From BMS3ABIN03 sp964418885 (lineage in GTDB: Bacteria; Bacteroidota; Ignavibacteria; Ignavibacteriales; Ignavibacteriaceae): DNA of 18,280 nt. Location: positions 1 to 18,280 of the forward strand of contig CAYQNW010000073.1 in assembly GCA_964418885.1 (NCBI GenBank), read 5' to 3'. Below the pieces are notes generated by a model that was not told the origin of the DNA, did not search any database, and was given only the letters and a program-made list of their open reading frames with translations. The position numbers and the translations under genes were made by a program. This document shows, piece after piece, positions 1 through 8,489 of this stretch (position 1 is the stretch's first letter; each line of letters opens with the position of its first letter).

Positions 1-30
1 AAAAAACCGCAGAAGATTTTCCTGCGGTTT
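1..30 (-). terminator. Intrinsic terminator after the M1 peptidase gene
   Basis: A perfect 9-bp inverted repeat (AAACCGCAG at 4-12, CTGCGGTTT at 22-30) with a 9-base loop. Read on the minus strand, the stem runs straight into six T residues at the window edge, the form of a rho-independent terminator. It lies about 94 bases past the stop codon of the M1 peptidase gene, so it probably ends that transcript. On the plus strand only a mixed A/T stretch follows, so termination in that direction would be weaker. Confidence 0.75.
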
Positions 31-123
31 ATATATTAATTATAAAATACTTTGTCATCCTTCAAGACAGAATCAAACGGAAATACCGAAATAAATTCAA
101 GGACTGAGCAACTTTTAGTTTAT

Positions 124-2055
124 TCAGATTAAAACCAACATATTATTCGTAAGATCAGTATCTCTGAGAGTTTTATCCATTATCTCTAACTTTTTTATTT
201 TTTTATTTGCAGGAACAGTAACCATAAAAATATTTTCACCACTCATCCACACCGAGGCTTTATATTCAAGCGTATCACAACTATCATCGGAATAGTTAAT
301 CACCAACCCGAAGTGGGCAGGCAGCAATCCTTTCTTCTCAATATGTATTTCATAATTCCCATTGCTTATTACAGCATCTTTAATTGACAGATCTACATAT
401 CCATATTGAAAAAACCACGGCTTAATAAGCCATTCAAGATTTTTACCCGTCACATTTTCAAATGTGTAAAAGAAATCATAAGGAACCGGATGCTTTCCAT
501 TCCACCTGTTCATAAATTCCTGTAATGTGTTTTTAAAAACATCTTCTCCTAAAAAGTCCTGCAAAACAAGAAAGAAAGACAAGGGCTTATCATAACAGAT
601 ATAATTATAATCTGGTCTTTTTAATTTGTTGGAATTTACAAATAAAGGCTCGTCGCCAAAATTCCCGATAAGGTTTTTATAGTCATCACCAAAAGGCTGA
701 TTCCATTCAGCTTCGGGATAGACACTTTTCATTATACAATAAGTAATAAATGAAGTTATTCCTTCATCCATCCAGGCATAATTCGTTTCGTTAATTCCCA
801 TATAAAAAGGAAAATAAGAATGAAAGATTTCATGAGTTGCAAGCGCATAAACTTCTTTAAAACCGATTGTTGTATCATTTACCATCATCGGGTATTCCAT
901 TTGATCGAGCCCGTTAAAAACAGTCATAGATGGATAAGGAAAAGGAACACCCGGAAAATTGTATGACATATAACCAATTACTTTTTTAGCAATCCCTTCC
1001 ACATCATAAAAATCTTCTGATGATTTATCATACACAGCGCCAATTAAAGTTTTACGTCCTGTTTTTTTATCTACCGGAAGGTTCAAAGCATCCCATAAGT
1101 AATGATCACTTAATGCAAATGCTGCATCCGAAACATTGTCAGCAGAAAATTTAAAAGTGTTAAAAGAATTTTGTTGCGTAATATCTTTGTTTAAATAATC
1201 CAGAGAATCTATTATTTGAATTACATTATCAGAATTTAATGCTTCATTAAGGAGTTTTAAATATTTTGGAGTAAATACTTCTTCAGAGTTTTGTAATGTC
1301 CCGGTAGCCCAGACGATAAAATTCTTGGGAACTATAACGGCAAGCTTAAAGTTTCCGAAATCATTGTAGAATTCGGCATCACCCGTATAATCAAAATTAT
1401 TCCATCCGTTTATGTCATCGTAAACAGCTAGCCTCGGGAAAAAATATGCTATAAAAAATGAAGTTGAATCTACTCCCCCTGTTCTGATTTGGGAGCCTTT
1501 ATTCACAATATAGTTCCATTCTACATTTATATTTATTTTCGCTCCCGGTAAGACAAAATCACCCAGGGAAAGAGTAAATGATGTATGATTTAAAAAAAGA
1601 TTCTTGTTGTTAACATCGTAATTAATTTCCTTTCCATTTATGATCAGTTTTGTAATTGTTACACCACCTGATTCATCTTCTGCATCTACATCGAAATCTC
1701 TTCTGTTCCCTTTTTTATAAAGATCGGGGAAAAGATGAAATACTAATTTTTTCAAAGTATCGGGACTGTTGTTATAGCAATCTATATTTTCATTTCCGGT
1801 AAGTTTGCGTGAGGATGGATCAAAGTTTACTTTTATATCATAGTCAGCTTTGTTTTGCCAGTAATCTTTTCCCGGCTTGCCATCATAAGAACGCGTGTTA
1901 TTTGTGTAAGCTTTTTGAAAATTAATCGGTATGTAGTAACCTGATTGACCAAGGGCAATCGTGCCAATAGACATTACACCAAGGAAAAGAAAATATTTTG
2001 TATAAGCTTTCAATTTTAGAGCGCCTTTCTTTTTTAACTTCTTTAATTTCATCAT
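124..2055 (-). CDS. Secreted M1-family zinc metallopeptidase
   Basis: Predicted exported aminopeptidase-like zinc protease of the gluzincin M1 family, 643 residues. The zinc site is HEIFH at residues 408-412 with the third ligand Glu431 in DEG, exactly 18 residues later as the family requires; Glu409 would be the general base. Upstream, a QMEYP segment (385-389) stands at the place of the M1 GxMEN exopeptidase loop. Residues 60-240 look like the all-beta N-terminal domain. The N terminus has a very Lys-rich stretch, then a hydrophobic core (about 21-36) ending before Gln37, so a signal peptide is likely, with action in the periplasm or at the cell surface. Two Met codons open the frame; an AGGA lies 4 bases before the first and 7 before the second, so the second is a little better placed. 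Single-gene unit, divergent from the EamA gene. M1 membership is firm; the substrate is unknown. Confidence 0.9.
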   Translation of the reverse strand: MMKLKKLKKKGALKLKAYTKYFLFLGVMSIGTIALGQSGYYIPINFQKAYTNNTRSYDGKPGKDYWQNKADYDIKVNFDPSSRKLTGNENIDCYNNSPDTLKKLVFHLFPDLYKKGNRRDFDVDAEDESGGVTITKLIINGKEINYDVNNKNLFLNHTSFTLSLGDFVLPGAKININVEWNYIVNKGSQIRTGGVDSTSFFIAYFFPRLAVYDDINGWNNFDYTGDAEFYNDFGNFKLAVIVPKNFIVWATGTLQNSEEVFTPKYLKLLNEALNSDNVIQIIDSLDYLNKDITQQNSFNTFKFSADNVSDAAFALSDHYLWDALNLPVDKKTGRKTLIGAVYDKSSEDFYDVEGIAKKVIGYMSYNFPGVPFPYPSMTVFNGLDQMEYPMMVNDTTIGFKEVYALATHEIFHSYFPFYMGINETNYAWMDEGITSFITYCIMKSVYPEAEWNQPFGDDYKNLIGNFGDEPLFVNSNKLKRPDYNYICYDKPLSFFLVLQDFLGEDVFKNTLQEFMNRWNGKHPVPYDFFYTFENVTGKNLEWLIKPWFFQYGYVDLSIKDAVISNGNYEIHIEKKGLLPAHFGLVINYSDDSCDTLEYKASVWMSGENIFMVTVPANKKIKKLEIMDKTLRDTDLTNNMLVLI

Positions 2056-2212
2056 TCTATCCTAAGAAAACAACGAAAAGATGAAAATTTAAGCAAGTTG
2101 TAAATATGTACTATTAGTTTATATTCACTTTATATTTGTTGAGTTATTTGCTGCTTGCTTTACAGTCTTTGATAAGCCTCAATTAAGTTTAAAATAAAAT
2201 TTAGAAACTAAC

Positions 2213-3100
2213 ATGAAAAATTTTATTCTGTTTTCAATTCCGGCACTGATATGGGGCTCTACCTGGCTGGCAATTAAGTACCAGCTTGGAGTTGTCGATC
2301 CCTTAGTTTCGGTAAGCTATAGATTTTTATTAGCTGCTATAATTCTGTTTGCATACTGCAGCCTGAGAGGGATGAATTTAAGATATTCTGTAAAGCAGCA
2401 TTTCTATATAGCATTACAGGGTTTGCTATTATTCGGCGTAAATTACTGGCTGGTTTATTTAGCAGAAGTCCACCTGGAAAGCGGATTAGTCGCTGTTTTA
2501 TTTTCGACGGTAATTTTCTTTAACATTATAAACGGAGCCATATTTCTCAAATCTAAAATCAGGTTAAATGTTTTGTTTAGCGCGCTTATCGGATTTATAG
2601 GTATTGCGTTAGTTTTCAAAGATGAACTATTTGGTTTCACATTTTCTAATGAAGAATCCTCCGCTTTATTAGTTGCTGGAATCAGCATAGTGATAGCCTC
2701 ACTTGGCAATATTACTTCTGCGCATAATCAAAAAAATAAACTCCCGGTGGTTCAAACCAATGCCTTCGGAATGCTCTATGGTTCATTATTAATGCTGTTA
2801 TTAGGTTTGGTAACAGGTAAGTCTCTTAATTTTAATTTTTCCATATCTTACATCGGTTCGCTGATGTACTTAACTGTATTCGGATCTATAATAGCCTTTA
2901 CAAGTTACCTTACCCTCCTCGGCAAGATCGGTGCGGACAGGGCTGCTTATGTGATGCTTGTGTTTCCCATAATTGCTTTGATTTTATCTACATTGTTTGA
3001 GGGTTACGTTTGGGATACGTATGCAATAATCGGTGTTGCCCTGGTTACCCTCGGAAACTTTATGGTACTGAAAGGAAAGAAAAAATTTTCTGTCAATTGA
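2213..3100 (+). CDS. EamA/DMT-family permease
   Basis: Inner-membrane transporter-like protein of the drug/metabolite transporter superfamily, 295 residues, the usual length for a two-repeat EamA protein. It is hydrophobic throughout, with about ten predicted helices in two halves (about 1-135 and 150-285). The opening segment with IWGSTWLAIKYQ (13-24) and the SYRF pattern (35-38) are typical of the first EamA repeat. The C terminus is short and Lys-rich (KGKKK), as expected for a cytoplasmic tail. No clear Shine-Dalgarno sequence precedes the ATG; the leader is AT-rich, and the gene is divergent from the M1 peptidase across 157 bases. Members export amino acids, metabolites or other small molecules, but the substrate cannot be read from sequence. 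Confidence 0.88.
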   Translation: MKNFILFSIPALIWGSTWLAIKYQLGVVDPLVSVSYRFLLAAIILFAYCSLRGMNLRYSVKQHFYIALQGLLLFGVNYWLVYLAEVHLESGLVAVLFSTVIFFNIINGAIFLKSKIRLNVLFSALIGFIGIALVFKDELFGFTFSNEESSALLVAGISIVIASLGNITSAHNQKNKLPVVQTNAFGMLYGSLLMLLLGLVTGKSLNFNFSISYIGSLMYLTVFGSIIAFTSYLTLLGKIGADRAAYVMLVFPIIALILSTLFEGYVWDTYAIIGVALVTLGNFMVLKGKKKFSVN

Positions 3101-3368
3101 TTATTTAATTTGGATGCTGAAGAAGAAGTAACACAGCAGTAGCAACGTGAAGGCAAATTAAAAAAAGACACGCAGTATCCCTGCATACAAAATCAATTTT
3201 CTCCTATTACTTTATTATTCTTTCCATAGAAATATCAATAAGAGTTTTTATCCTTCCTATTTGCCGAATATATATAACCATCAGAAAAAACTATTAAGGA
3301 TCACAACCTTCTGAGATTATGCAGGTCTAATACTTAGATTAAAACCTTATAACAGAGGAGTTAAGAGA

Positions 3369-5231
3369 ATGAAACGACAAACAACTACCAGAAAACGTTT
3401 ATTAAAAAAATTTTGCTATATACTAATTAGCTTGTCTCTTTTTGCAATCTTTCCAATTAATACCACTGCTCAAACCGCAAAATATACAGGACTGGAACCC
3501 GGAACATTTATGCAACAATGGCTTGTACTGGGATCTATTCCGACATTTCTGGATAAAGCAAAAAGCGAAGATATAGATGCACAAAAAGTAGCCTTTGAGT
3601 ATGAACAGCTTCCAGTTGAAGAATATGATATTATAAAAAATGGTCAATCCGTTAATATATCGGGTAAGACATACCAATGGGAATATTTAAACAGTGATGA
3701 CGAAATTGTGGACCTGGATAAGCTATATAACGGTGTTGATTTTGCCATCGCTTATGCCTGTGCTGATATCACAATGGCGAATCCCGAAAAAATGCTGCTG
3801 GGAATTGGCAGTGATGATGGAATCAAAATATGGCTGAATGGAGAACTCGTTCATCAGAACTGGGTTGCACGTCCGGTTAATCAGGATGATGACCTTATTA
3901 TGTTGAACATGAAAAAAGGTAACAATCGCCTGATCATCAAAGTTCAGGATATACAACAAGGGTGGAGTTTTTGTTGTCGTCCTTTGGGCGAAAAGCAAAT
4001 TTCAGATTACTTTCTTGCTGCCATACGTAATGGTGATCTGGACCGTATGAAGATGCTTATTGAAACCGGTATAAACGTAAATAAGAAAAATGAGGTTGGA
4101 TTCACACCGTTACATCTTGCACAGATTTACCACGAGAATGACGCTTCTAAATGTCTAATCGGTTATGGCGCCGACACTACAGTCAAAATGCCTGCGCCGG
4201 CAGATCCCGAACATATTCCCGAGTACCTGGATCAGTTAGTTCCCAAGTTGATGGCTATATATAATGTTCCTGGCGTATCAATCGTAGGAATCAAAAATCG
4301 GGAGATTGCATGGGATCGACAGTACGGTGTTCTTCGTGCAGGAAGTGAAAAAAAAGTTGATCGGAATACAATATTTGAAGCTTGTTCAATGAGCAAACCG
4401 GTTTTGGCATATCTGGCATTGAAACTTGTAGAACAAGGCAAACTGGATCTTGACCGTCCTCTGGTTGAATACTTAGACAAACCATATCTGAACGACCAGC
4501 CAATACATACACGGATTACGGCGCGTATAGTATTATCGCATACTACTGGTTTTCCAAACTGGCGACCCGGCGGATGGCAAAGTAGTAATCCTTTAGTCGT
4601 TGGGTTCGAACCGGGAACACAGTTCGGATATTCCGGTGAAGGTTTTCTTTATTTACAACGGGTTATCGAATACATTACGGGTACACCATATTGTGAATAT
4701 GTTGACACAAAATTGTTTAAGCCTCTGGGACTGATGCTCAGCAGCCACGTGTGGCAGGATTTCTATCGTAATATCGCCTCCGTTCACCACAATGCACAGG
4801 GGCAAGCCCAGGCAGATAATAATCGTTATGTTTTTAATGATGCTGTGTCTGCTTCTACTCTCTATTGTACACCAACTGAGTATGCTAAATTTATAGTCGA
4901 GATTCTCAAAACAGATCGATCGGCTGCTTATTCATTGAGTAAACAATCACTCGATATGATGTTCACACGGGTAATCAATACAGGTTGGAATTCAAGCTTC
5001 CGTTCCGGTTCTACAGTAGATGATAAAATGTGGTTTGGACTCGGTTGGGCAATCGAGAGAACTAAAAGCGGCGATCGTTTCTCCCATAGTGGCTCTAATG
5101 GCGATACTTTTCGCCAAATATGTTATACGGAATTCGATCGTAACAATGGTACGGGCATAGTTATAATGACCAACGCTATTGGCGGTTATCCACTGTACAA
5201 AGAGATCATAGCTCTGGTTTCAACTCCTTAA
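3369..5231 (+). CDS. Secreted serine hydrolase with ankyrin repeats (beta-lactamase class C fold)
   Basis: 620-residue exported protein with three parts. After a signal peptide (basic start, hydrophobic core 14-30, cleavage near ATAQ-like residues 32-35) comes a domain of about 170 residues with SDDGIKIWLNGELVHQN (148-164), a pattern of galactose-binding/PA14-like beta sandwiches. Residues 212-275 hold about two ankyrin repeats (GFTPLHLAQIYH at 244-255). Residues 285-620 form a class C beta-lactamase/DD-peptidase-like domain: SMSK (Ser340, Lys343) is the SxxK nucleophile motif, Tyr421 in YSG takes the YxN place, and HSG (573-575) the KTG place. Such enzymes are usually esterases or peptidases acting on D-amino-acid or ester substrates rather than resistance enzymes. 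A strong GAGGAG lies 8 bases before the ATG. Monocistronic, with 268 bases upstream. The fold is secure; the substrate is unknown. Confidence 0.88.
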   Translation: MKRQTTTRKRLLKKFCYILISLSLFAIFPINTTAQTAKYTGLEPGTFMQQWLVLGSIPTFLDKAKSEDIDAQKVAFEYEQLPVEEYDIIKNGQSVNISGKTYQWEYLNSDDEIVDLDKLYNGVDFAIAYACADITMANPEKMLLGIGSDDGIKIWLNGELVHQNWVARPVNQDDDLIMLNMKKGNNRLIIKVQDIQQGWSFCCRPLGEKQISDYFLAAIRNGDLDRMKMLIETGINVNKKNEVGFTPLHLAQIYHENDASKCLIGYGADTTVKMPAPADPEHIPEYLDQLVPKLMAIYNVPGVSIVGIKNREIAWDRQYGVLRAGSEKKVDRNTIFEACSMSKPVLAYLALKLVEQGKLDLDRPLVEYLDKPYLNDQPIHTRITARIVLSHTTGFPNWRPGGWQSSNPLVVGFEPGTQFGYSGEGFLYLQRVIEYITGTPYCEYVDTKLFKPLGLMLSSHVWQDFYRNIASVHHNAQGQAQADNNRYVFNDAVSASTLYCTPTEYAKFIVEILKTDRSAAYSLSKQSLDMMFTRVINTGWNSSFRSGSTVDDKMWFGLGWAIERTKSGDRFSHSGSNGDTFRQICYTEFDRNNGTGIVIMTNAIGGYPLYKEIIALVSTP

Positions 5232-5268
5232 AAGACAGCAAATAAAATTATCATTTGGTTAGATGGAT

Positions 5269-5832
5269 TCATTTTATCAGTTTATCCGTCGCTATTACCA
5301 AAAGACTACTAATTACGCTAAGCACAGTAAAATAACCAACAGCTTTAGGCTTTAGTTTTAAAATATAACTGCTTCTCCAGATAATGAGAGCTAATATCAA
5401 CAGTATAATAGCAGCCACAGTATAAGCACCAATATTAAGTATTGCAGATATTTTAGCTTCGTCCTGCAGGTTAAATCCTCCGAATAAAATTGAAAAGAAA
5501 CGGATAAATCCTGCAAAGAAAACAGCAGGATAAGCATAAATGGATCCTGTTTTTTCAATTATTATCAAAAAAATAATTGCCTGTAGAATTGTAAATGCCG
5601 GTCCGCCCATGAGAACAAATAAGTTATCATTTTTGTGAAGGTAGTTGCCGCTAAGAGGAGCAGAATTGTTTAAGCTTAAGAGCATTTTATTTCCTAACAA
5701 CTCCCCGACAATCCAATGTCCAAATTCGTGAAAGAGATAAGTAAGAAAAGCAACCGGAATCATTAGCAAAGCAACTTTCCAGTTTATTTTGCTTTCAGTT
5801 AAATCGTCCTTTATCTTGTCAGCAAGAAACAT
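5269..5832 (-). CDS. M50-like membrane zinc metalloprotease
   Basis: Small polytopic membrane protein (187 residues) with a zinc-protease signature inside its first hydrophobic segment: HEFGH at 35-39, with Glu36 as the expected base. GGPAF (76-80) matches the conserved GGP stretch of the M50/site-2-protease group, and NLQDEAK (121-127) supplies an acidic residue where the third zinc ligand usually sits. About four to five helices are predicted. There is no PDZ domain, so this is a minimal member, perhaps processing a membrane protein, though a non-proteolytic relative is possible. A strong purine-rich Shine-Dalgarno sequence (GGGGAG, about 10 bases before the ATG) fixes the start. It converges on the serine-hydrolase gene with only 37 bases between the stops. 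Confidence 0.72.
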   Translation of the reverse strand: MFLADKIKDDLTESKINWKVALLMIPVAFLTYLFHEFGHWIVGELLGNKMLLSLNNSAPLSGNYLHKNDNLFVLMGGPAFTILQAIIFLIIIEKTGSIYAYPAVFFAGFIRFFSILFGGFNLQDEAKISAILNIGAYTVAAIILLILALIIWRSSYILKLKPKAVGYFTVLSVISSLLVIATDKLIK

Positions 5833-5863
5833 ATTTTACTCACTCCCCTTCCTGTTGTTAGTT

Positions 5864-5877
5864 GACAAATAGTTGTC
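5864..5877. promoter_or_regulatory. Short palindrome upstream of the M50-like gene
   Basis: GACAA, four bases, TTGTC: a perfect 5-bp inverted repeat placed 32-45 bases before the ATG of the M50-like gene, where a promoter-proximal operator would sit. It is too short to be convincing by itself, and no regulator gene lies nearby. Confidence 0.25.
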
Positions 5878-6037
5878 TTTTGATATCGTTTATTTTATTT
5901 GTTACAATATTAAAAAGACAAAACAAGTAATGAAGCATATAATTGGTGGAATTTTAGATACATTTTTACTAATACCGGTGACTTCATCATTCTTTCAAAA
6001 GGAAACAACAAAGGAAATGATTTTTTGAAATAAAGAG

Positions 6038-6991
6038 TTAACGAATCAGTTTTAAAAACCAATCGACCATTTCCTTTTCATCCACAATACTCCAGCTATG
6101 TGGATGTCTTGTGCCATCTGGCAGGTAACCTTTATTCTCTGTAATGATTAATTCAGCATTTTTGTTCCCGGCAATTTTTAATTCATTTATTAAAGCTGCC
6201 AGGTCAATTGAGTTCATCGAATAGTAATCTTTTCTTCTTGTATCAATCCACCAGTTTACATCAGGTTCTGTATATGCACGGATTGCGATGTCTTTAAAGG
6301 TAAGATAATATTTTATTTTTTCGTCAGAGTAACAATACGGTGAATAATTAATATAAGCTTGCATGTTTTCTTCCGGTGTTCCGCCAAGATTTACTTCAAG
6401 GTAACCTGAAACCCAGGTTCCTTCATTTGCTGCTATTGGGTTAAAATTTAATTCTTTTGCTTTTACCATTTCTTTATGAAAGCGGATCATATCAAGAGGC
6501 GAATCACAAAGTACGATTGCTTTTGGTTTTAAATTGTATTTTGAATCGGGACTATCAGCAAACATTGCAAGCCTCATTGCTCGCGTACCTTCCAATGACA
6601 TTCCACAATAAAGTAAATTTTCTTTCGGAATTTTATTTTTTGCGATTACCTTATTTATATAACTCTCAATTTCCAGCATTTTGTTTTTATCGAAGAAAAA
6701 TTCCAGACGGTTGTCTGTAGTTGCATAAAGTATCCCAAGTTTATTTTGAAGAGCATAGTTAATAATAGTATCGGAGTTTATCGTGTCCCTTCGTGCATGT
6801 GTAAAGACAATCAGCCCGTTAATATCTCCTTCGTCAGGAATCCAGACAGTATATCCAGAATTTATTTTGGGAATTGCAATCTCTGAAGTCAGGTAAATAT
6901 CTCCCTCTGAAGGAACTTCGAAATTAGTAACAGTCTGACCAAACGAGACTGAACTAATAAATATTAAAATAACAAAAACAAAGAATTTCAT
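6038..6991 (-). CDS. Secreted alpha/beta-hydrolase-fold protein
   Basis: 317-residue predicted exported hydrolase. A classical signal peptide (hydrophobic 3-16, SSVSFGQ junction near 18) opens the protein. The nucleophile elbow is at 129-135 (CGMSLEG, Ser132), with Glu134 where GxSxG normally has Gly. A late His, H298 in RHPHSW, fits the triad base, and Asp163 (LCDSP) or Asp249 could be the acid. The early segment GLIVFTHARRD (59-69) corresponds to the strand and oxyanion loop of the fold. No lipase or peptidase subfamily is recognised, so esterase versus peptidase is open. The ATG lies 3 bases after the stop of the acetyltransferase gene, without a clear Shine-Dalgarno sequence, so translation is probably coupled to it. 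Confidence 0.68.
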   Translation of the reverse strand: MKFFVFVILIFISSVSFGQTVTNFEVPSEGDIYLTSEIAIPKINSGYTVWIPDEGDINGLIVFTHARRDTINSDTIINYALQNKLGILYATTDNRLEFFFDKNKMLEIESYINKVIAKNKIPKENLLYCGMSLEGTRAMRLAMFADSPDSKYNLKPKAIVLCDSPLDMIRFHKEMVKAKELNFNPIAANEGTWVSGYLEVNLGGTPEENMQAYINYSPYCYSDEKIKYYLTFKDIAIRAYTEPDVNWWIDTRRKDYYSMNSIDLAALINELKIAGNKNAELIITENKGYLPDGTRHPHSWSIVDEKEMVDWFLKLIR

Positions 6992-6994
6992 TTT

Positions 6995-7279
6995 TCAAAC
7001 TAACACATCTCTGATCGATTCAGTTTTATCAAAAACAGATTTAGCATACGGACAGAGAGGAATTATTTTTATATTATTCTCGCGTGCGAACTCAACAATT
7101 TTCATTAATATTTTTTTGCCAATGCTTTGTCCGCGATAAGCATCATTCACTTCAGTATGCTCTAAAATCATTTTTGATTCTCCAGCAGAGGTGTAGAATA
7201 TTGCGCCCGCTTCTTTACCATCATCAATTGCGGCAAAGCGACCTTTCGTTCCATCTTTTGTTTGTTTAATCTCAATCAT
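6995..7279 (-). CDS. GNAT-like N-acetyltransferase (YjdJ / PF14542 type)
   Basis: Compact acetyltransferase-like protein of about 94 residues. From the chosen start, EHTEV followed by YRGQSIGKKIL is the acetyl-CoA-binding core of the short GNAT proteins of COG2388, and PLCPYAKSVF is their usual ending. An ATG at 7288 also opens the frame, giving 97 residues, but an AAGGA (7288-7292) touches that codon and sits 8 bases before the ATG at 7279, so the later start is preferred. The gene overlaps or abuts the end of the divergent ferredoxin gene. These two families are often adjacent or fused in bacteria, and the pair here supports both calls. The substrate is unknown. Confidence 0.85.
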   Translation of the reverse strand: MIEIKQTKDGTKGRFAAIDDGKEAGAIFYTSAGESKMILEHTEVNDAYRGQSIGKKILMKIVEFARENNIKIIPLCPYAKSVFDKTESIRDVLV

Positions 7280-7280
7280 A

Positions 7281-7496
7281 TTAATCATCCTTTATGCTTA
7301 ATGCACCGGAAGGACATTTGGCAACCTGGTTGATTAGTCCATCTGTTGTTGCATTTTCCGGTTTTATCCAAGGTCTTTCTTTCGGATTGTAAACCAACGG
7401 CAAAGTTTTCACGCACACACCTGAATGCTGACATAGCTTAGGTTTCCAGACAATTGTAATCTCTCCGTTTGATATTCTTTTATTTTCATATCTTAT
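7281..7496 (-). CDS. Divergent 4Fe-4S mono-cluster ferredoxin (Fer4_19 type), ATA at the expected start
   Basis: A 71-codon reading frame with a clear PF06902-like pattern: LCQHSGVC, then KTLPLVYN, RPWIKP and AKCPSGAL. These give the three conserved Cys residues and the CPSGAL ending of this small iron-sulfur family, which is commonly next to the GNAT protein encoded downstream. The frame is open from 7499 after an in-frame TAA at 7500-7502, and the codon where family members begin (before RYENKRI) reads ATA. No ATG, GTG or TTG occurs in frame before the family core, and no Shine-Dalgarno sequence precedes the ATA. It is therefore a gene using a rare ATA start, a gene that has lost its start codon, or a base error. 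The ATG at 7487-7489 is out of frame. Probably the first gene of the ferredoxin, GNAT and hydrolase operon. Confidence 0.7.
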   Translation of the reverse strand: MRYENKRISNGEITIVWKPKLCQHSGVCVKTLPLVYNPKERPWIKPENATTDGLINQVAKCPSGALSIKDD

Positions 7497-7612
7497 GCTT
7501 TATTTTTTTACAGCTATGGTTATAATCAAACCTGAACAGCCTCACTGTTGATCAAATTTACCCTTTCGTTCTCATCCTTCAAAACCAGAGCATTATAAAA
7601 AGACAGTAAAGC

Positions 7613-7642
7613 AAAAATGCGAACAGATCGCTTCGCTGTTTG
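7613..7642 (-). terminator. Probable terminator after the DUF4256 gene
   Basis: Minus-strand hairpin with arms at 7620-7626 and 7636-7642 (CAAACAG against CTGTTCG, with one G-T pair), followed by five T residues before the next G on that strand. It lies about 9 bases past the DUF4256 stop codon, the right place and polarity for an intrinsic terminator. It also separates that gene from the ferredoxin operon downstream. Confidence 0.5.
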
Positions 7643-7650
7643 TATAAAAT

Positions 7651-8226
7651 TTAGATTTTCAGCAATCCGCGAAAACCCCTGGCGGCATAGTAGGATTCTG
7701 CTCCGTTGTGATAAACAAAGACCGTGTTATAGCGGCGATCACAAAAGATGGCTCCGCCGAGTTTTCTGATAGCAGCAGGTGTTTTTACCCAGCTCGATGT
7801 TTTTAAATCGAACTCGCCAAGTTTCTGCAGTTCACGGTATTGCTCTTCCGTTAAAAGCTCAATGCCCATGGCAGCAGCCATATTAACAGCACTGTCTTTG
7901 GGTTTATGTTCTTTCCTTTTCTCCAAAGCTTCATGGTCGTAACAAAGACTTTTGCGTCCTTTAGGACTTTCCTCAGAACAATCATAAAAAATATATTCGT
8001 CTGTTTCTCTGTTATAACTCACAACATCCGGTTCGCCGCCGGTTCTTTCCATCTCGTTTAGTGACCACAATTTCTGTTTATTTTTTTCCAGCCTTGCTTG
8101 TAGTTTAACCCAATCAATACCTTTGTGGCGATTCATGTTTTTCTCAAATCGAATTTTCAATACCCGGAGTATTTCTTCACTTTGTTTTGATGACAACTCT
8201 CTTTTAGTGTTATTATTTTTTTTCAT
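7651..8226 (-). CDS. DUF4256 family protein
   Basis: Soluble protein of about 191 residues that fits the uncharacterised DUF4256 family over its whole length. Landmarks in order are GIDWVKLQARLE, the MERTGGEPDVV stretch, FYDCSEESPKGRKSLCYD, AAAMGIELLTEEQYRELQ and FCDRRYNTVFVYHNGAESYYAARGF near the end. No catalytic function is established, so none is proposed. There are no membrane segments or signal peptide. Two ATG codons start the frame (8232 and 8226); an AGGA touches the first and lies 6 bases before the second, so the second is chosen. It stands alone, with a hairpin terminator behind it and a 263-base AT-rich gap in front. Confidence 0.87.
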   Translation of the reverse strand: MKKNNNTKRELSSKQSEEILRVLKIRFEKNMNRHKGIDWVKLQARLEKNKQKLWSLNEMERTGGEPDVVSYNRETDEYIFYDCSEESPKGRKSLCYDHEALEKRKEHKPKDSAVNMAAAMGIELLTEEQYRELQKLGEFDLKTSSWVKTPAAIRKLGGAIFCDRRYNTVFVYHNGAESYYAARGFRGLLKI

Positions 8227-8489
8227 TATCATTCCTGTTTTCTTGTCTTCAAAATATCAATATAAAATAACAACAGAAAGCTAATCTGCCTAGCATGCTT
8301 TATTGACTGAAATTTTGTAATAGACCGCAATAAAAAAAATCAACCACGCTGTAATCTATTATTTAGCTTCAATAAGCTATATATGTTATCGGAATTTTTT
8401 GATTGCTAATTATCAAGTGTCTATTGCTATTATGGTTTTGATGATATAACATTATTTTGTATCAATAATTATTAGAAAGGAAACGGGAT

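Noticed and set aside
3004..3186. A 60-codon minus-strand frame over the end of the EamA gene
   Set aside because: It is largely antisense to the permease, has no ribosome binding site and no plausible protein pattern.
3369..5231. Antibiotic-resistance beta-lactamase
   Set aside because: The fold and SxxK motif fit, but the YxN and KTG positions read YSG and HSG and the protein carries extra domains, which points to an esterase/peptidase-type relative.
5930..6028. A 32-codon plus-strand frame starting MKHIIGGILD
   Set aside because: No Shine-Dalgarno sequence, no recognisable family, and AT-rich sequence where such short frames are expected by chance.
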